A stretch of DNA of 33,751 nt from an uncultured Pelagibacteraceae bacterium (GTDB lineage: Bacteria > Pseudomonadota > Alphaproteobacteria > Pelagibacterales > Pelagibacteraceae), in NCBI GenBank assembly GCA_902532225.1, contig CACAHI010000008.1:1-33751 (forward strand), written 5' to 3'. Positions 16,307-24,881 of this stretch are shown here, piece after piece. The first letter of the stretch is position 1, and each line of letters starts with the position of its first letter. Position numbers and translations under genes: made by a program. The notes below the pieces were generated by a model. The model was not told the DNA's origin, ran no database searches, and saw nothing but the letters and a program-made list of their open reading frames with translations.

Positions 16307-17314
16307 ATGAAAATTCTATTTATTACTCACGTTAATGAAAAAAATTTAGTTCCGAATGATATAATCAATGATTGTGTTTTACATGGATTAAAAGAAGTTT
16401 ATGGAAATACAAATGTAGTAGACTATCCTGGTTCCTGGCACATGTATAAAGATGAAGTCGATAAGAGAAATTTCAGTTACAGTAATTTTTGGGGGAATGG
16501 GTTTACTTATTATGATAATTTAAAAAATTATGAAAATGTAGATAGAGAAGATATTGAAAGAAAAGTTAAAAATAGTTTTTTTGATTATATTATATATGGC
16601 TCTATAACTAGATCTCAATTGTACTTTGATTTAGCAATTAATTCTAAAAGTAAAATTATATTAATAGATGGAGAAGATCATACAAATTTAGATTTCAATA
16701 AAAACAGGAAAATAGTTTATTTTAAAAGAGAATTAATCGAAGATATACAAAATGTATTTCCTATAAATGTAACTATACCAAAATCTAAAATTATAAATAA
16801 AATTAATTTAAAACCTAAAAATCTTTTAGCTCCATTAATTCCACATAGATACAAAACTTACATTTATAAAAAAGAATCTGATTATTATTACATGTGGCAG
16901 GATAGTATTTTTGGTATAAGTTATGTACATGGTGGGTGGTGGGAAGCAGTTAGATATTATGAAATGTTAATGAATGGTTGTATTCCTTTAATACCCGAAT
17001 TAAAAAAATGTCCGACAAATACTTTAACTTTATTACCAAAAGATAATTTAATAAATGTATTTAACAAATACTCGTGGATTTTAAATCAATATTTCCCTTT
17101 AAATATTTATAAAAAAAAATTTTTATCATTAAATAAATTTTTTTTATATTTGATAAATTTACATAAAAAAAAATATAATGGTTTATCATTTATAAAAGAA
17201 TTTGAGGAAGTTAATGCAGTACGACAAAATCTTGTTGATTATACAAGAAAATATTTAACTACTGAATATTCTGCAAAAAACATTATAAAAATAGCAGACA
17301 AATTTTATTCATGA
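16307..17314 (+). CDS. Putative glycosyltransferase (exostosin-like C-terminal motif), unknown
   Basis: Not firmly recognised. It encodes 335 residues that open with a short beta strand (MKILFITHV) as in many GT-B transferases. The one telling segment is about 206-240, where YVHGGWWEAVRYYEMLMNGC is followed by IPLIPELKKCP; an aromatic/Glu-rich helix ending in a conserved 'N-G-C-I-P-(L/I)-I-P' strand resembles the nucleotide-sugar site of exostosin/GT47-like and GT1-like transferases. There is no signal peptide or membrane helix. It lies 9 bp after the GT17 gene, and its stop overlaps the following Gfo/Idh/MocA gene by 4 bp (ATGA), so it belongs to the same transcript. A role in surface glycan assembly is inferred from context. 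Confidence 0.55.
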   Translation: MKILFITHVNEKNLVPNDIINDCVLHGLKEVYGNTNVVDYPGSWHMYKDEVDKRNFSYSNFWGNGFTYYDNLKNYENVDREDIERKVKNSFFDYIIYGSITRSQLYFDLAINSKSKIILIDGEDHTNLDFNKNRKIVYFKRELIEDIQNVFPINVTIPKSKIINKINLKPKNLLAPLIPHRYKTYIYKKESDYYYMWQDSIFGISYVHGGWWEAVRYYEMLMNGCIPLIPELKKCPTNTLTLLPKDNLINVFNKYSWILNQYFPLNIYKKKFLSLNKFFLYLINLHKKKYNGLSFIKEFEEVNAVRQNLVDYTRKYLTTEYSAKNIIKIADKFYS

Positions 17315-18303
17315 TAAATTGGGGAATTATAGGATTAGGAAACATTGCACACACTTTTGCAGAAGCAATTAAAGAAATTAGCGCTTGCAAATTAAAAGGA
17401 ATAGCAAGTTTAAATAAATCAAAATTAACTACATTTGGTGAAAAATACAATATTGATCACAAATATAGATTTAATTCTTATGATGAATTAATCAATTCTG
17501 ACGAAATAGATGCTGTATATATAGCTACACTAAACAATACTCATAAAGATTTAATTATTAAATCGATAGACGCAAGAAAAAATATTCTTTGTGAAAAGCC
17601 TATAACAATAAATGACCAGGAAATTAAGGATGTATATAAAAAAGTAAAAGATTCAAAAATATTTTTTTTAGAAGCAATTGCTTACAGATCACATCCAATA
17701 TCAAAAGCGATTTTTGAAATATTGTCTAATGATAATTTTGGTAAAATTGAGAATATAATAACAAGTTTTGGATTTGATACCAAAAGAATAAAACCTGAAT
17801 CAAGGTTATATAACAAAATGCTAGGAGGAGGTGCAATTTTAGATGTTGGTTGCTATCCTTTATCAATTGTGAATTTAATAAAAAAAACGCGGAATGAAAA
17901 TTCAAAAATTATATTTTTAGATGTAAAAGGAAATATTTGCAAAACAGGAGTTGATGATTACAGTTTTGCAAAACTAAAATTTTCTAACGATAGTTATGCT
18001 GAAATAGAAATAGCCATTAGAAAAAAATTAGAAAATTCTCTTTATATAAAAACTACCTACGGAGAATTAAAAATACCAAATTTATGGCTTCCAAATAAAA
18101 AAGCATATATAGATGTTAAATTAAGAGATCATTTTTATAAACAATTTATAACTTGTGATTATACTGTATACGCCCAGCAGATTAATTTTTTTAATTCTAT
18201 GATTAAAAATAATGAAAAAACAACTGATTTTCCATATTTATCGCTGGAAGATTCTAAAGAAATTGCAGAATTATCTTTAGAATGGAGAAAAAGATTATAT
18301 TAA
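17311..18303 (+). CDS. Gfo/Idh/MocA family sugar oxidoreductase
   Basis: NAD(P)-dependent dehydrogenase of 330 residues with the classic two-domain layout. The Rossmann motif GLGNIA is at 8-13, followed by the DAVYIATLNNTH segment, the family signature CEKPI (E95-K96-P97; the Lys is catalytic or substrate-contacting), and the second-domain GGGAILDVGCYPLS motif around 170-184 with the His/Asp-type active region replaced by DVGCYP as is common in the family. Such enzymes oxidise or reduce sugars, inositols or nucleotide-sugar intermediates. Its place between a transferase and the epimerase-cupin-methyltransferase fusion points to making a modified sugar. The substrate is unknown. Overlaps the previous gene by 4 bp. 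Confidence 0.88.
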   Translation: MINWGIIGLGNIAHTFAEAIKEISACKLKGIASLNKSKLTTFGEKYNIDHKYRFNSYDELINSDEIDAVYIATLNNTHKDLIIKSIDARKNILCEKPITINDQEIKDVYKKVKDSKIFFLEAIAYRSHPISKAIFEILSNDNFGKIENIITSFGFDTKRIKPESRLYNKMLGGGAILDVGCYPLSIVNLIKKTRNENSKIIFLDVKGNICKTGVDDYSFAKLKFSNDSYAEIEIAIRKKLENSLYIKTTYGELKIPNLWLPNKKAYIDVKLRDHFYKQFITCDYTVYAQQINFFNSMIKNNEKTTDFPYLSLEDSKEIAELSLEWRKRLY

Positions 18304-18310
18304 TTACAAA

Positions 18311-20851
18311 ATGAAAAAAATAGTTATCACAGGTGGACTTGGATATATTGGAACTGAATTATGCAAAATATATTCTGGTTATAGTTGGAATGATCAAATA
18401 ACTGTAATTGATAATAGATTCATCTCTGAGAGAGTAAATCAAATTAGGAATTGGAATATGAATTTTGTTCATGGAGATATATTAGATAAGGAATTAATTA
18501 AAAAATATTGCCATGATGCAGATATAGTTCACCATTTAGCTGGAATTACTGATGTTCCAAAAGTAAAAAGTGAAAGTATTTTAGAAAAAGAAAATCAAAT
18601 TAAACTCGTAGCAGAAGAAGGAACTCAAAATATTCTTGATGTTATAAGCGATAATTGCAAAATTATAATACCATCAACTCACGTTGTTTACGAAGGAATT
18701 AAAGAAGTAAAAAAAAATATTCTTGAAGATGAAAATACATCTCCTGTTCTTTCATACGGTAAATCAAAAGATTATAATGAAAAACAATTAAAAACCTCTG
18801 GAAAAAATTACATAATATTAAGATTAGGATCTGTTTATGGATATTCAACTGATACTGCTCGTGTTGATATTATGGTAAATTTTTTCTCTAAAACAGCTTC
18901 TCAAAATGGAATTTTAAAACTCTTTGCAGGTGGCAGGCAGATGAAAAGCCTAGTCCCTCTCATAGATGTAGCAAGGTGTTTCAAATTTATGGAAGAAAGA
19001 GAAGATATTTCGAAGGACATTTTTAACTTAACTAAAGATACTGTGACAGTTAAAGAGGTTGCTGAAATTTGTAAAAAATATAATTCAAAAGTAACTTTAA
19101 GAGAAACAAATGATGAAGTTCCTAATTTAGGTTTTTCTCTTTCTAATAAAAAAATTCTTAATACAGGGTTTAAATTTCTTTATGGTTTAGATGAAAGTGT
19201 TAAAGAAATGATAAACAAATGGTCAAAGCAAGATTTAATTAAAGAGTTAGAAATAGTTAGGGATGGCACTAACGAGTTTATTGATTCACGAGGTAAAATT
19301 AGCAATCATGAATTAACCGAACCTATCAACATGGTTGGATTAGTTGATTCAAAAAAAGGTACTATTAGAGCAAATCATTACCATCCACAACAAGAACAAA
19401 AATGTCTTTTTACAAAAGGACAAATTATAGAAATTTTTCAAGATATTGTTAATCCAAACTCTCCGAAAATTACACAAATTGTTAACGAAGGACAATTATC
19501 AATTATTAAACCAAATGTTGCGCACACTATGGTTTTTACAAAGGATACAACTTTTTTGAACTTGGTTAGAGGAGAAAGAGAACATAAAAATTATGGAGTA
19601 ACACATACTATAAAACATGTTTTTGTTGATGAAAAAGAAAAAAATATGTTGCTGTCTTGTTATAAGTTTGAATGTAGGTCTTGTGGAGGAAACAAATTAA
19701 AAAGAGTAATATCTCTAGGATACCAACCACTTGCAAATAATTTACTAAATAAAAAAGACGAGAAATGTGAATTATATCCATTAGAAATGAATTACTGTGA
19801 AAATTGTTATAACTGTCAACTTTCAGTTGCTGTTGACCCTAAAAAAATGTTTTCTAACTATTTATATACAACTTCAACATCAACACCTATGGTAAAACAT
19901 TTTGAAAATGCTGCAAAAAAATATATTAAAGAGCTTAAATTAAATCCAAAGAAGTCTTACATTATTGATGTAGGCAGTAATGATGGAGTAGGTTTAAAAC
20001 CATTTAAAGATTTAAAATTTAAAAAAATTCTTGGGATAGAACCTGCAAAAAATTTAGCAAAATTAGCAAATAAAAATAAAATAAAAACTTTCAATGGTTT
20101 TCTAACTGAAAAAAATTTAAAAAAAATTAAAAAGAACGCAGATTTGATACTCGCATCAAATGTATTTGCTCATTCTGATGGTCTAAAAGAAATGGCTAAA
20201 TGTATGTTAGCTCTGATCAGTAAAAACGGGTCTATAGTAATCGAAGTTCAATACTTAATGAATACATTAAAGGATGTAACTTTTGATAATATTTATCATG
20301 AACATTATAATTATTGGTCTCTAACATCATTAGTAAATTTTTTTAGTCAATTTAATGCAAAAATTTATAGAGCAGAGAAAATAGATACACATGGAGGCTC
20401 AATAAGAATTTATGTTAAAAAAGGTAAAAATATCAAAATCGAAAAAAATGTTAGAGATTTAATTAAAGAAGAAGTAAATTTTGGAATTAAAGATTTTAAA
20501 ACTTATCAGAAATTTTCAGAAAAAGTTTATAAAATAAGAGAAAATGTTATAAAAAATATCAACAAACTTAAAAAAGAGAAAAAAGTAATAATAGGTTTTG
20601 GTTCACCTGCAAAAGCCACTACTGCTCTTAATTTTTTTGGAATAAGTAATCAAATTGATTGTATTTTTGAAGACAATAAACTTAAAGTTGGAAAATATGT
20701 TCCAGGAGTTAAAATTCCAATTAGAAAAAAAAAACCATTAGACGATAATCATTGCGTTTTAGTTTTAGCTTGGAATTTTTATGAGGCAATAAAAAAAACA
20801 AATAAAAACTTATCTAATCATTTTATAAATATAAAAGAACTAGAGAAATAA
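18311..20851 (+). CDS. Three-part fusion: SDR sugar epimerase/reductase + cupin + zinc-type sugar C-methyltransferase
   Basis: One uninterrupted frame of 846 residues holding three enzymes. Residues 1 to about 305 are an extended SDR (TGGLGYIGTE from residue 7; STHVVYEG; catalytic Y149xxxK153). Residues about 310-445 are a cupin with the metal-binding ANHYHPQQEQKC (H356, H358) and KPNVAHTMVF, similar to the C-terminal cupin of CapF-type enzymes. Residues 450-846 are a C-methyltransferase of the NovU/TylC3 type: zinc site C455-x2-C458 with C496/C499/C502, SAM motif IIDVGSNDG at 551-559, the EVQYL...HEHYNYWSLTSL block, and a C-terminal GFGSPAKATT...EDNKLKVGKYVPG domain. It probably acts on a nucleotide-linked keto sugar in the cytosol, making a branched surface sugar. 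Domain calls are firm, the product is inference. It sits 7 bp after the Gfo/Idh/MocA gene. Confidence 0.88.
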   Translation: MKKIVITGGLGYIGTELCKIYSGYSWNDQITVIDNRFISERVNQIRNWNMNFVHGDILDKELIKKYCHDADIVHHLAGITDVPKVKSESILEKENQIKLVAEEGTQNILDVISDNCKIIIPSTHVVYEGIKEVKKNILEDENTSPVLSYGKSKDYNEKQLKTSGKNYIILRLGSVYGYSTDTARVDIMVNFFSKTASQNGILKLFAGGRQMKSLVPLIDVARCFKFMEEREDISKDIFNLTKDTVTVKEVAEICKKYNSKVTLRETNDEVPNLGFSLSNKKILNTGFKFLYGLDESVKEMINKWSKQDLIKELEIVRDGTNEFIDSRGKISNHELTEPINMVGLVDSKKGTIRANHYHPQQEQKCLFTKGQIIEIFQDIVNPNSPKITQIVNEGQLSIIKPNVAHTMVFTKDTTFLNLVRGEREHKNYGVTHTIKHVFVDEKEKNMLLSCYKFECRSCGGNKLKRVISLGYQPLANNLLNKKDEKCELYPLEMNYCENCYNCQLSVAVDPKKMFSNYLYTTSTSTPMVKHFENAAKKYIKELKLNPKKSYIIDVGSNDGVGLKPFKDLKFKKILGIEPAKNLAKLANKNKIKTFNGFLTEKNLKKIKKNADLILASNVFAHSDGLKEMAKCMLALISKNGSIVIEVQYLMNTLKDVTFDNIYHEHYNYWSLTSLVNFFSQFNAKIYRAEKIDTHGGSIRIYVKKGKNIKIEKNVRDLIKEEVNFGIKDFKTYQKFSEKVYKIRENVIKNINKLKKEKKVIIGFGSPAKATTALNFFGISNQIDCIFEDNKLKVGKYVPGVKIPIRKKKPLDDNHCVLVLAWNFYEAIKKTNKNLSNHFINIKELEK

Positions 20852-20855
20852 TAAA

Positions 20856-21569
20856 TTGAATTTTTTAAGAAAAAAAATAGATAGATTTTTTGAAAGCCGA
20901 AATGTTTTTAGAATAAGGTATTTGCTAAATAAAATATTTGGTGAAAAGGATTTAGGAAACCTGGGGTTAGATTTCAGTAATAAACCGACCAGGCAAAGAA
21001 TTGTTCAAGAGATAATAAATTTAAAAAATTATCAAAGTTATTTAGAAATTGGTTGTTATAAAAATGATCTATTTGACAACGTTAAGTGTAATATTAAAGT
21101 TGGAGTAGATCCTATTTCTGGAGGAACAGTAAGAAAAACTAGTGATGACTATTATAAAACTAATAAAGAAAAATTTGATATTATATTTATTGATGGTCTT
21201 CACCATTACGAACAAGTAATTAAAGACATAAATAATTCGCTACATGTATTGAATGCAAATGGAGTCATATTACTCCATGATTGTTTACCAAATAATGTAT
21301 ACGAACAAGTAGTGCCGAGATGCAAACATATTTGGAATGGAGATGTTTGGAAAGCTATTGTTGAATGCAGAACAAAAGAGAATATCGATACTTATACTTG
21401 TTATGCCGATCATGGCATTGGTGTAATATTTAAAAAAAGCAATAAAAATATTTTAGAATTGGAAATAAAAGATTTTTCTAAACTAAAATTTAAAGATTAT
21501 TTTTATAATTACAAAAAATATATGAATTTGATTGAGTATTCAGAATTAAGAAATTTAATTTTTGATTGA
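20856..21569 (+). CDS. Class I SAM-dependent methyltransferase (Methyltransf_24-like), TTG start
   Basis: A 237-residue protein with a methyltransferase fold near residues 60-150: the motif I-like YLEIGCYKNDLFDNV, the motif post-I acidic VGVDPISGGT, and FDIIFIDGLHHYEQVIKDI, characteristic of the Methyltransf_24 group often found in polysaccharide and cephalosporin-hydroxylase-like clusters. The start must be the TTG at 20856, because no other in-frame Met precedes the methyltransferase domain; this TTG lies 4 bp after the stop of the fusion gene. It probably methylates a sugar or glycan intermediate, but the acceptor is unknown. It closes the rightward string; a tRNA gene follows. Confidence 0.78.
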   Translation: MNFLRKKIDRFFESRNVFRIRYLLNKIFGEKDLGNLGLDFSNKPTRQRIVQEIINLKNYQSYLEIGCYKNDLFDNVKCNIKVGVDPISGGTVRKTSDDYYKTNKEKFDIIFIDGLHHYEQVIKDINNSLHVLNANGVILLHDCLPNNVYEQVVPRCKHIWNGDVWKAIVECRTKENIDTYTCYADHGIGVIFKKSNKNILELEIKDFSKLKFKDYFYNYKKYMNLIEYSELRNLIFD

Positions 21570-21609
21570 AACAAAAAAAAATACTATTATAAATCAACAA
21601 TAATTCTGT

Positions 21610-21686
21610 GGCGGGGTAGCTCAGTTGGTTAGAGCGCGGGACTCATAAGCCCGAGGTCAGTGGTTCGATCCCACTTCCCGCTACCA
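21610..21686 (+). tRNA. tRNA-Met (CAU), elongator type
   Basis: A 77-nt cloverleaf with encoded CCA: acceptor GGCGGGG with UCCCGCU (G1-U72 and G7-U66 wobble), D-stem GCUC/GAGC, anticodon loop CUCAUAA with CAU, T-stem AGUGG/CCACU with loop UUCGAUC, and discriminator A. The acceptor and D-arm match alphaproteobacterial elongator tRNA-Met. It is not the initiator, which has an unpaired C1-A72 and three G-C pairs in the anticodon stem. The base pair nearest the anticodon loop is A31-G39, a mismatch. A lysidine-type tRNA-Ile is less likely on the acceptor sequence. Confidence 0.93.
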
Positions 21687-21688
21687 AT

Positions 21689-21705
21689 AAAGTTTAATTA
21701 CTTTT
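21689..21705 (+). terminator. Weak hairpin with U-tract after tRNA-Met
   Basis: AAAGT (21689-21693) can pair with ACTTT (21700-21704) around TTAATT, followed by more T. The stem is short, so this is only a possible end of the tRNA transcript; it overlaps the end of the convergent rfbD gene. Confidence 0.3.
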
Positions 21706-22414
21706 TTATTATTTTGTTGAATTTAGAAATATTCATTGTTGAATTTAATGGAAAATATTTTTGTTGAGATTTACTAGCAAAAATTTTTTTAACTTGAGTA
21801 TTATGTTTTTTAGCAAAATTATATACAGATTGCACTTTACCACCAATATTTATTATTCCTTTCAGGTTTATTAATTTATAAAGATTTTTTGCTAAATTTT
21901 CTTGGAACATAAAATTTGTTTTCATATTTGCAAATGCTTTTTTATGTACAAAAGGTTTTTCAGTCATACATATTCTTAAAATTAGAGAATTTTTATACAT
22001 TTGAACTGCTGACTCAGCACCTAATTTTGACCATGCATAAGTGTTTCTTGGAAGAAGAGCGTCATTTTCTTTATAAGTTCCTGATTTTGATGGATAAACA
22101 TAGTTTGTTGAAAAAAAAATTAGTTTAATTTTAAATTTTGAACATATTTTAACAATATTGCACGTACCCATAATATTAATATCAATACTATTATTAATAT
22201 TTTTGTCATGAATACTCATTGGTCTTGATAATGCGGCTGCATGAATAAGAAATTTTGGTTTTATTTTTTTTATATAGTTAAAAGATTTTTTATAATTTGT
22301 TATGTCTAATTGTTTTTTTGTTGGAAAAAAAACTTTATATTTAGTTTTATTTTTTTTTAAAACACTACCGAATCTCCCACTTCCTCCAGTAAAAATTATT
22401 TTATTATTTTTCAT
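21698..22414 (-). CDS. rfbD: dTDP-4-dehydrorhamnose reductase-like SDR
   Basis: SDR-type nucleotide-sugar reductase of 238 residues, expected to perform the last step of dTDP-L-rhamnose synthesis. Features: FTGGSGRFGSVL near residue 8, LDITNYKKSFNYIKKIKP, LIHAAALSRP, STNYVYPSKSGTYKENDA, and catalytic YAWSKLGAE near 143-151. It is shorter than ordinary RmlD (about 280-300); the segment after LRICMTEKPF is reduced. The place at the end of rfbBAC, 6 bp after rfbC, supports the assignment. It could instead be a generic sugar-nucleotide reductase of the same group. It converges on the tRNA-Met gene. Confidence 0.78.
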   Translation of the reverse strand: MKNNKIIFTGGSGRFGSVLKKNKTKYKVFFPTKKQLDITNYKKSFNYIKKIKPKFLIHAAALSRPMSIHDKNINNSIDINIMGTCNIVKICSKFKIKLIFFSTNYVYPSKSGTYKENDALLPRNTYAWSKLGAESAVQMYKNSLILRICMTEKPFVHKKAFANMKTNFMFQENLAKNLYKLINLKGIINIGGKVQSVYNFAKKHNTQVKKIFASKSQQKYFPLNSTMNISKFNKIIKK

Positions 22415-22420
22415 TAAGTT

Positions 22421-22939
22421 TTAAAATTTAATATCTTTAAATTTTTGTGCAGATCTATCTTTTTTTGAAATTATTGGTTTTTTTATTCCCCATTTTATTT
22501 TTAAATCTTTATCATTCCATAAAACAGCTTTTTCACTTTTTGCATGTCTATAATTCGTGCAACTGTATAATACTATATTTTCTTTGCCGAGGCCTAAAAA
22601 ACCATGTGCAAATCCTTTTGGTATAAATAAAAATTTACTATTATTTTCATCAAGTATTATTTTAAAATGCTTACCGTAAGTTTTTGATTTTTTTCTTAGA
22701 TCAACAACTACATCTAATATTTTGCCTTTTAAAACTGTAACATATTTATCTTGAGATTTTTTTGTTTGAAGATGCAAACCTCTTAATACATTTTTTTTTG
22801 AACTTGAAGTTACAGAAAATACGAGATTCTTTTTAATGATATATTTCTGAAATACCTCACGTAAAAAACCTCTTTTATCATTATATCTTTTTCCTTTATA
22901 AACTAACAATCCTTTGAATGGAGTTTTAATTTTTTTCAT
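22421..22939 (-). CDS. rfbC: dTDP-4-dehydrorhamnose 3,5-epimerase
   Basis: RmlC-type cupin epimerase of 172 residues, full length for the family. Motifs: YNDKRGFLREVF at the start, VLRGLHLQTKKSQDKYVTV with the catalytic His in GLH, KILDVVVDLRKKSKTYGKH, and FIPKGFAHGFL. It double-epimerises dTDP-4-keto-6-deoxyglucose in the cytosol to the rhamnose precursor. Its ATG shares one base with the stop of rfbA, showing tight coupling within rfbBACD. Confidence 0.92.
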   Translation of the reverse strand: MKKIKTPFKGLLVYKGKRYNDKRGFLREVFQKYIIKKNLVFSVTSSSKKNVLRGLHLQTKKSQDKYVTVLKGKILDVVVDLRKKSKTYGKHFKIILDENNSKFLFIPKGFAHGFLGLGKENIVLYSCTNYRHAKSEKAVLWNDKDLKIKWGIKKPIISKKDRSAQKFKDIKF

Positions 22940-23808
22940 TATTTTATTAATTTATTTAGATAGTTTGAGTATTCACATTTTCCATAAAATTTTATTGAAT
23001 TTATTATTTCTTTTTTACCTATCCATTTATTATTTTGTGCAATTTCTTCAAGGCATGCTATTTTTAAGCCTTGTCTACTTTCAATTGCAGACACAAAAGA
23101 ACTGGCTTTATAAAAATCATCTATTGATCCTGTGTCAAGCCAAGCACCACCTCTACCAACATAATCTGCATAAAGATTTTTAGAATTTTTATATTTTTTT
23201 AATAAATCAATTATTTCCAACTCATTTCTTTTTGAAGGTTTTAATTTTTTTGCATAATTTACAACTTTATTATCAAAAAAATATAATCCTGTTACAGCAA
23301 AGTTAGAAATGTATTTTTTTGGTTTTTCTTTTAATGCAATAATTCTTTTTTTATTATTTAATTTAGCTACTCCATATAATTCGGGGTTAGAAACTGGATG
23401 AATTAATATTTTTGCACCTTTTTTTAATTTTGAACATTTTAGGAGCATGCTTCTTAAATTTTGACCGTAAAAAAAATTGTCACCTAAAATTAGAGCAACA
23501 TTATCTTTTTCTATAAATTTTTCTCCAAGAATAAAAGCGTCAGGTAGACCTCTAGGTTTATCTTGCTCTTTATATGTAATTTTAATTCCTAAGTTATTTC
23601 CATTAGGTAAAATTTTTTTAAATTGGCTTAATTGACCTTTGTTAACAATAATTAATATATTTTTTATTTTAGCCAACATTAATAAAGAAAGAGGATAATA
23701 AATTAGCGGTTTATCGTATATTGGTAGTAACTGTTTGTTAACCGCTTTTGTTAATGGACTCATTCTTGTTCCCATTCCTCCAGCTAAAATAATTCCTTTT
23801 TTAATCAT
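22939..23808 (-). CDS. rfbA: Glucose-1-phosphate thymidylyltransferase
   Basis: Nucleotidyltransferase of 289 residues, the usual RmlA length. The nucleotide-binding signature GIILAGGMGTRMSPLTKAVN is at the start, then KQLLPIYDKPLIYYPLS, ALILGDNFFYG with the metal-binding Asp, and GRGGAWLDTGSIDDFYKASSF near the C-terminus, all characteristic of RmlA. It makes dTDP-glucose from glucose-1-phosphate and dTTP, the entry step of rhamnose synthesis. It overlaps rfbB by 4 bp (ATGA) and rfbC by 1 bp. Confidence 0.95.
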   Translation of the reverse strand: MIKKGIILAGGMGTRMSPLTKAVNKQLLPIYDKPLIYYPLSLLMLAKIKNILIIVNKGQLSQFKKILPNGNNLGIKITYKEQDKPRGLPDAFILGEKFIEKDNVALILGDNFFYGQNLRSMLLKCSKLKKGAKILIHPVSNPELYGVAKLNNKKRIIALKEKPKKYISNFAVTGLYFFDNKVVNYAKKLKPSKRNELEIIDLLKKYKNSKNLYADYVGRGGAWLDTGSIDDFYKASSFVSAIESRQGLKIACLEEIAQNNKWIGKKEIINSIKFYGKCEYSNYLNKLIK

Positions 23809-24827
23809 TTTTTAACTCCCAGTCTTTTTACAATACTCTTTTTTGAAATACCTTTATAATATTTTTGATTATTCATATACCATAAAAATGTTTCATATAA
23901 TCCTTCCTTAAAATTAGTTTTAGGTTTCCATTTTAACTTGTTTTTAATTTTTGAACTATTTATCGCATACCTTAAATCGTGACCAGGTCTATCTTTTACA
24001 AATTTAATTTTAGCTTTTGTATTAATTTTAAAACTATTTTTAGCAATTGATAACAAAGATTTAGTAACCTTAATGTTATTTAAATTTTTATTAGATCCAA
24101 TATTATAAAATTCTCCAGTTTTTCCCTTAATAAAAACTTTAATTAAAGCTTCGCAATGGTCATCAACATATATCCATTCTCTAGAATTTTTACCTTTTCC
24201 ATATATCGGCAGAAAATTGTTATGTAGAATATTATAAATAAGTTTTGGGATTAACTTTTCCGGGTGCTGTCGCGGACCGTAGTTGTTTGAACAGTTGGTC
24301 ACTATAGCATTTAAACCATAAGTTCTTACGTATGATAATACGAGATGATCGGATGATGCCTTTGATGCAGCATAGGGGGAACTTGGTTTATAAGAATCAG
24401 TTTCCTTGCTTCTACCTTTCAAAACATCACCATAAACTTCATCAGTAGATATATGAATTAGTTTTAGGGATTTATTTATTTTTGAATATTTCCTGACTGC
24501 TTCAAGTATTGAAAAAGTTCCGTTAATATTATTTTTAATAAATGGTCTTGGTCCATCAATAGATCTATCAACATGAGTTTCTGCAGCTAAATTAAATATA
24601 CAACTTGGTTTGTATTTTTTTAAAGTTGAAAAAATCTTTTTTTGATCATTTATATCACATTTAATAAATTTATATTTTTTACTATTTTGAAATTCCTTAG
24701 TATTATAAAAATTTGATGCGTAGGAGATTTTGTCTAGATTTACTACATAATATTTTTTTTTTAGTAATATTTTAATTAAATTACTACCAATAAAACCTAA
24801 TCCACCAGTAACAAGAATTTTTTTCAT
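23805..24827 (-). CDS. rfbB: dTDP-glucose 4,6-dehydratase
   Basis: NAD-dependent extended SDR, 340 residues, making dTDP-4-keto-6-deoxyglucose. Motifs: TGGLGFIGSN at 7-16, NLAAETHVDRSIDGP, the dehydratase-specific STDEVYGDV with Asp-Glu next to Tyr, catalytic YAASKASSD, NNYGPRQHPEKLIP, and REWIYVDDHCEAL. It is the first gene of the leftward rfbBACD operon, which diverges from a GT2 transferase over only 54 bp. The same enzyme product can also feed other deoxy-sugar routes, so rfbB may supply the keto sugar that the fusion protein methylates (inference). Confidence 0.95.
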   Translation of the reverse strand: MKKILVTGGLGFIGSNLIKILLKKKYYVVNLDKISYASNFYNTKEFQNSKKYKFIKCDINDQKKIFSTLKKYKPSCIFNLAAETHVDRSIDGPRPFIKNNINGTFSILEAVRKYSKINKSLKLIHISTDEVYGDVLKGRSKETDSYKPSSPYAASKASSDHLVLSYVRTYGLNAIVTNCSNNYGPRQHPEKLIPKLIYNILHNNFLPIYGKGKNSREWIYVDDHCEALIKVFIKGKTGEFYNIGSNKNLNNIKVTKSLLSIAKNSFKINTKAKIKFVKDRPGHDLRYAINSSKIKNKLKWKPKTNFKEGLYETFLWYMNNQKYYKGISKKSIVKRLGVKK

Positions 24828-24881
24828 TTAATTTTTTTACATTAATAAAAAAAGAAGTATATAATTAAATAAGTCTAAATT

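Noticed and set aside
21610..21686. Reading the CAU tRNA as initiator tRNA-fMet or lysidine tRNA-Ile
   Set aside because: It has a paired G1-U72 and lacks the three G-C anticodon-stem pairs of the initiator; the acceptor matches alphaproteobacterial elongator tRNA-Met and not tRNA-Ile2.
22914..23183. Plus-strand open frame over the rfbA/rfbC boundary
   Set aside because: It is a Leu/Phe-rich shadow of the antisense Lys/Asn-rich genes.
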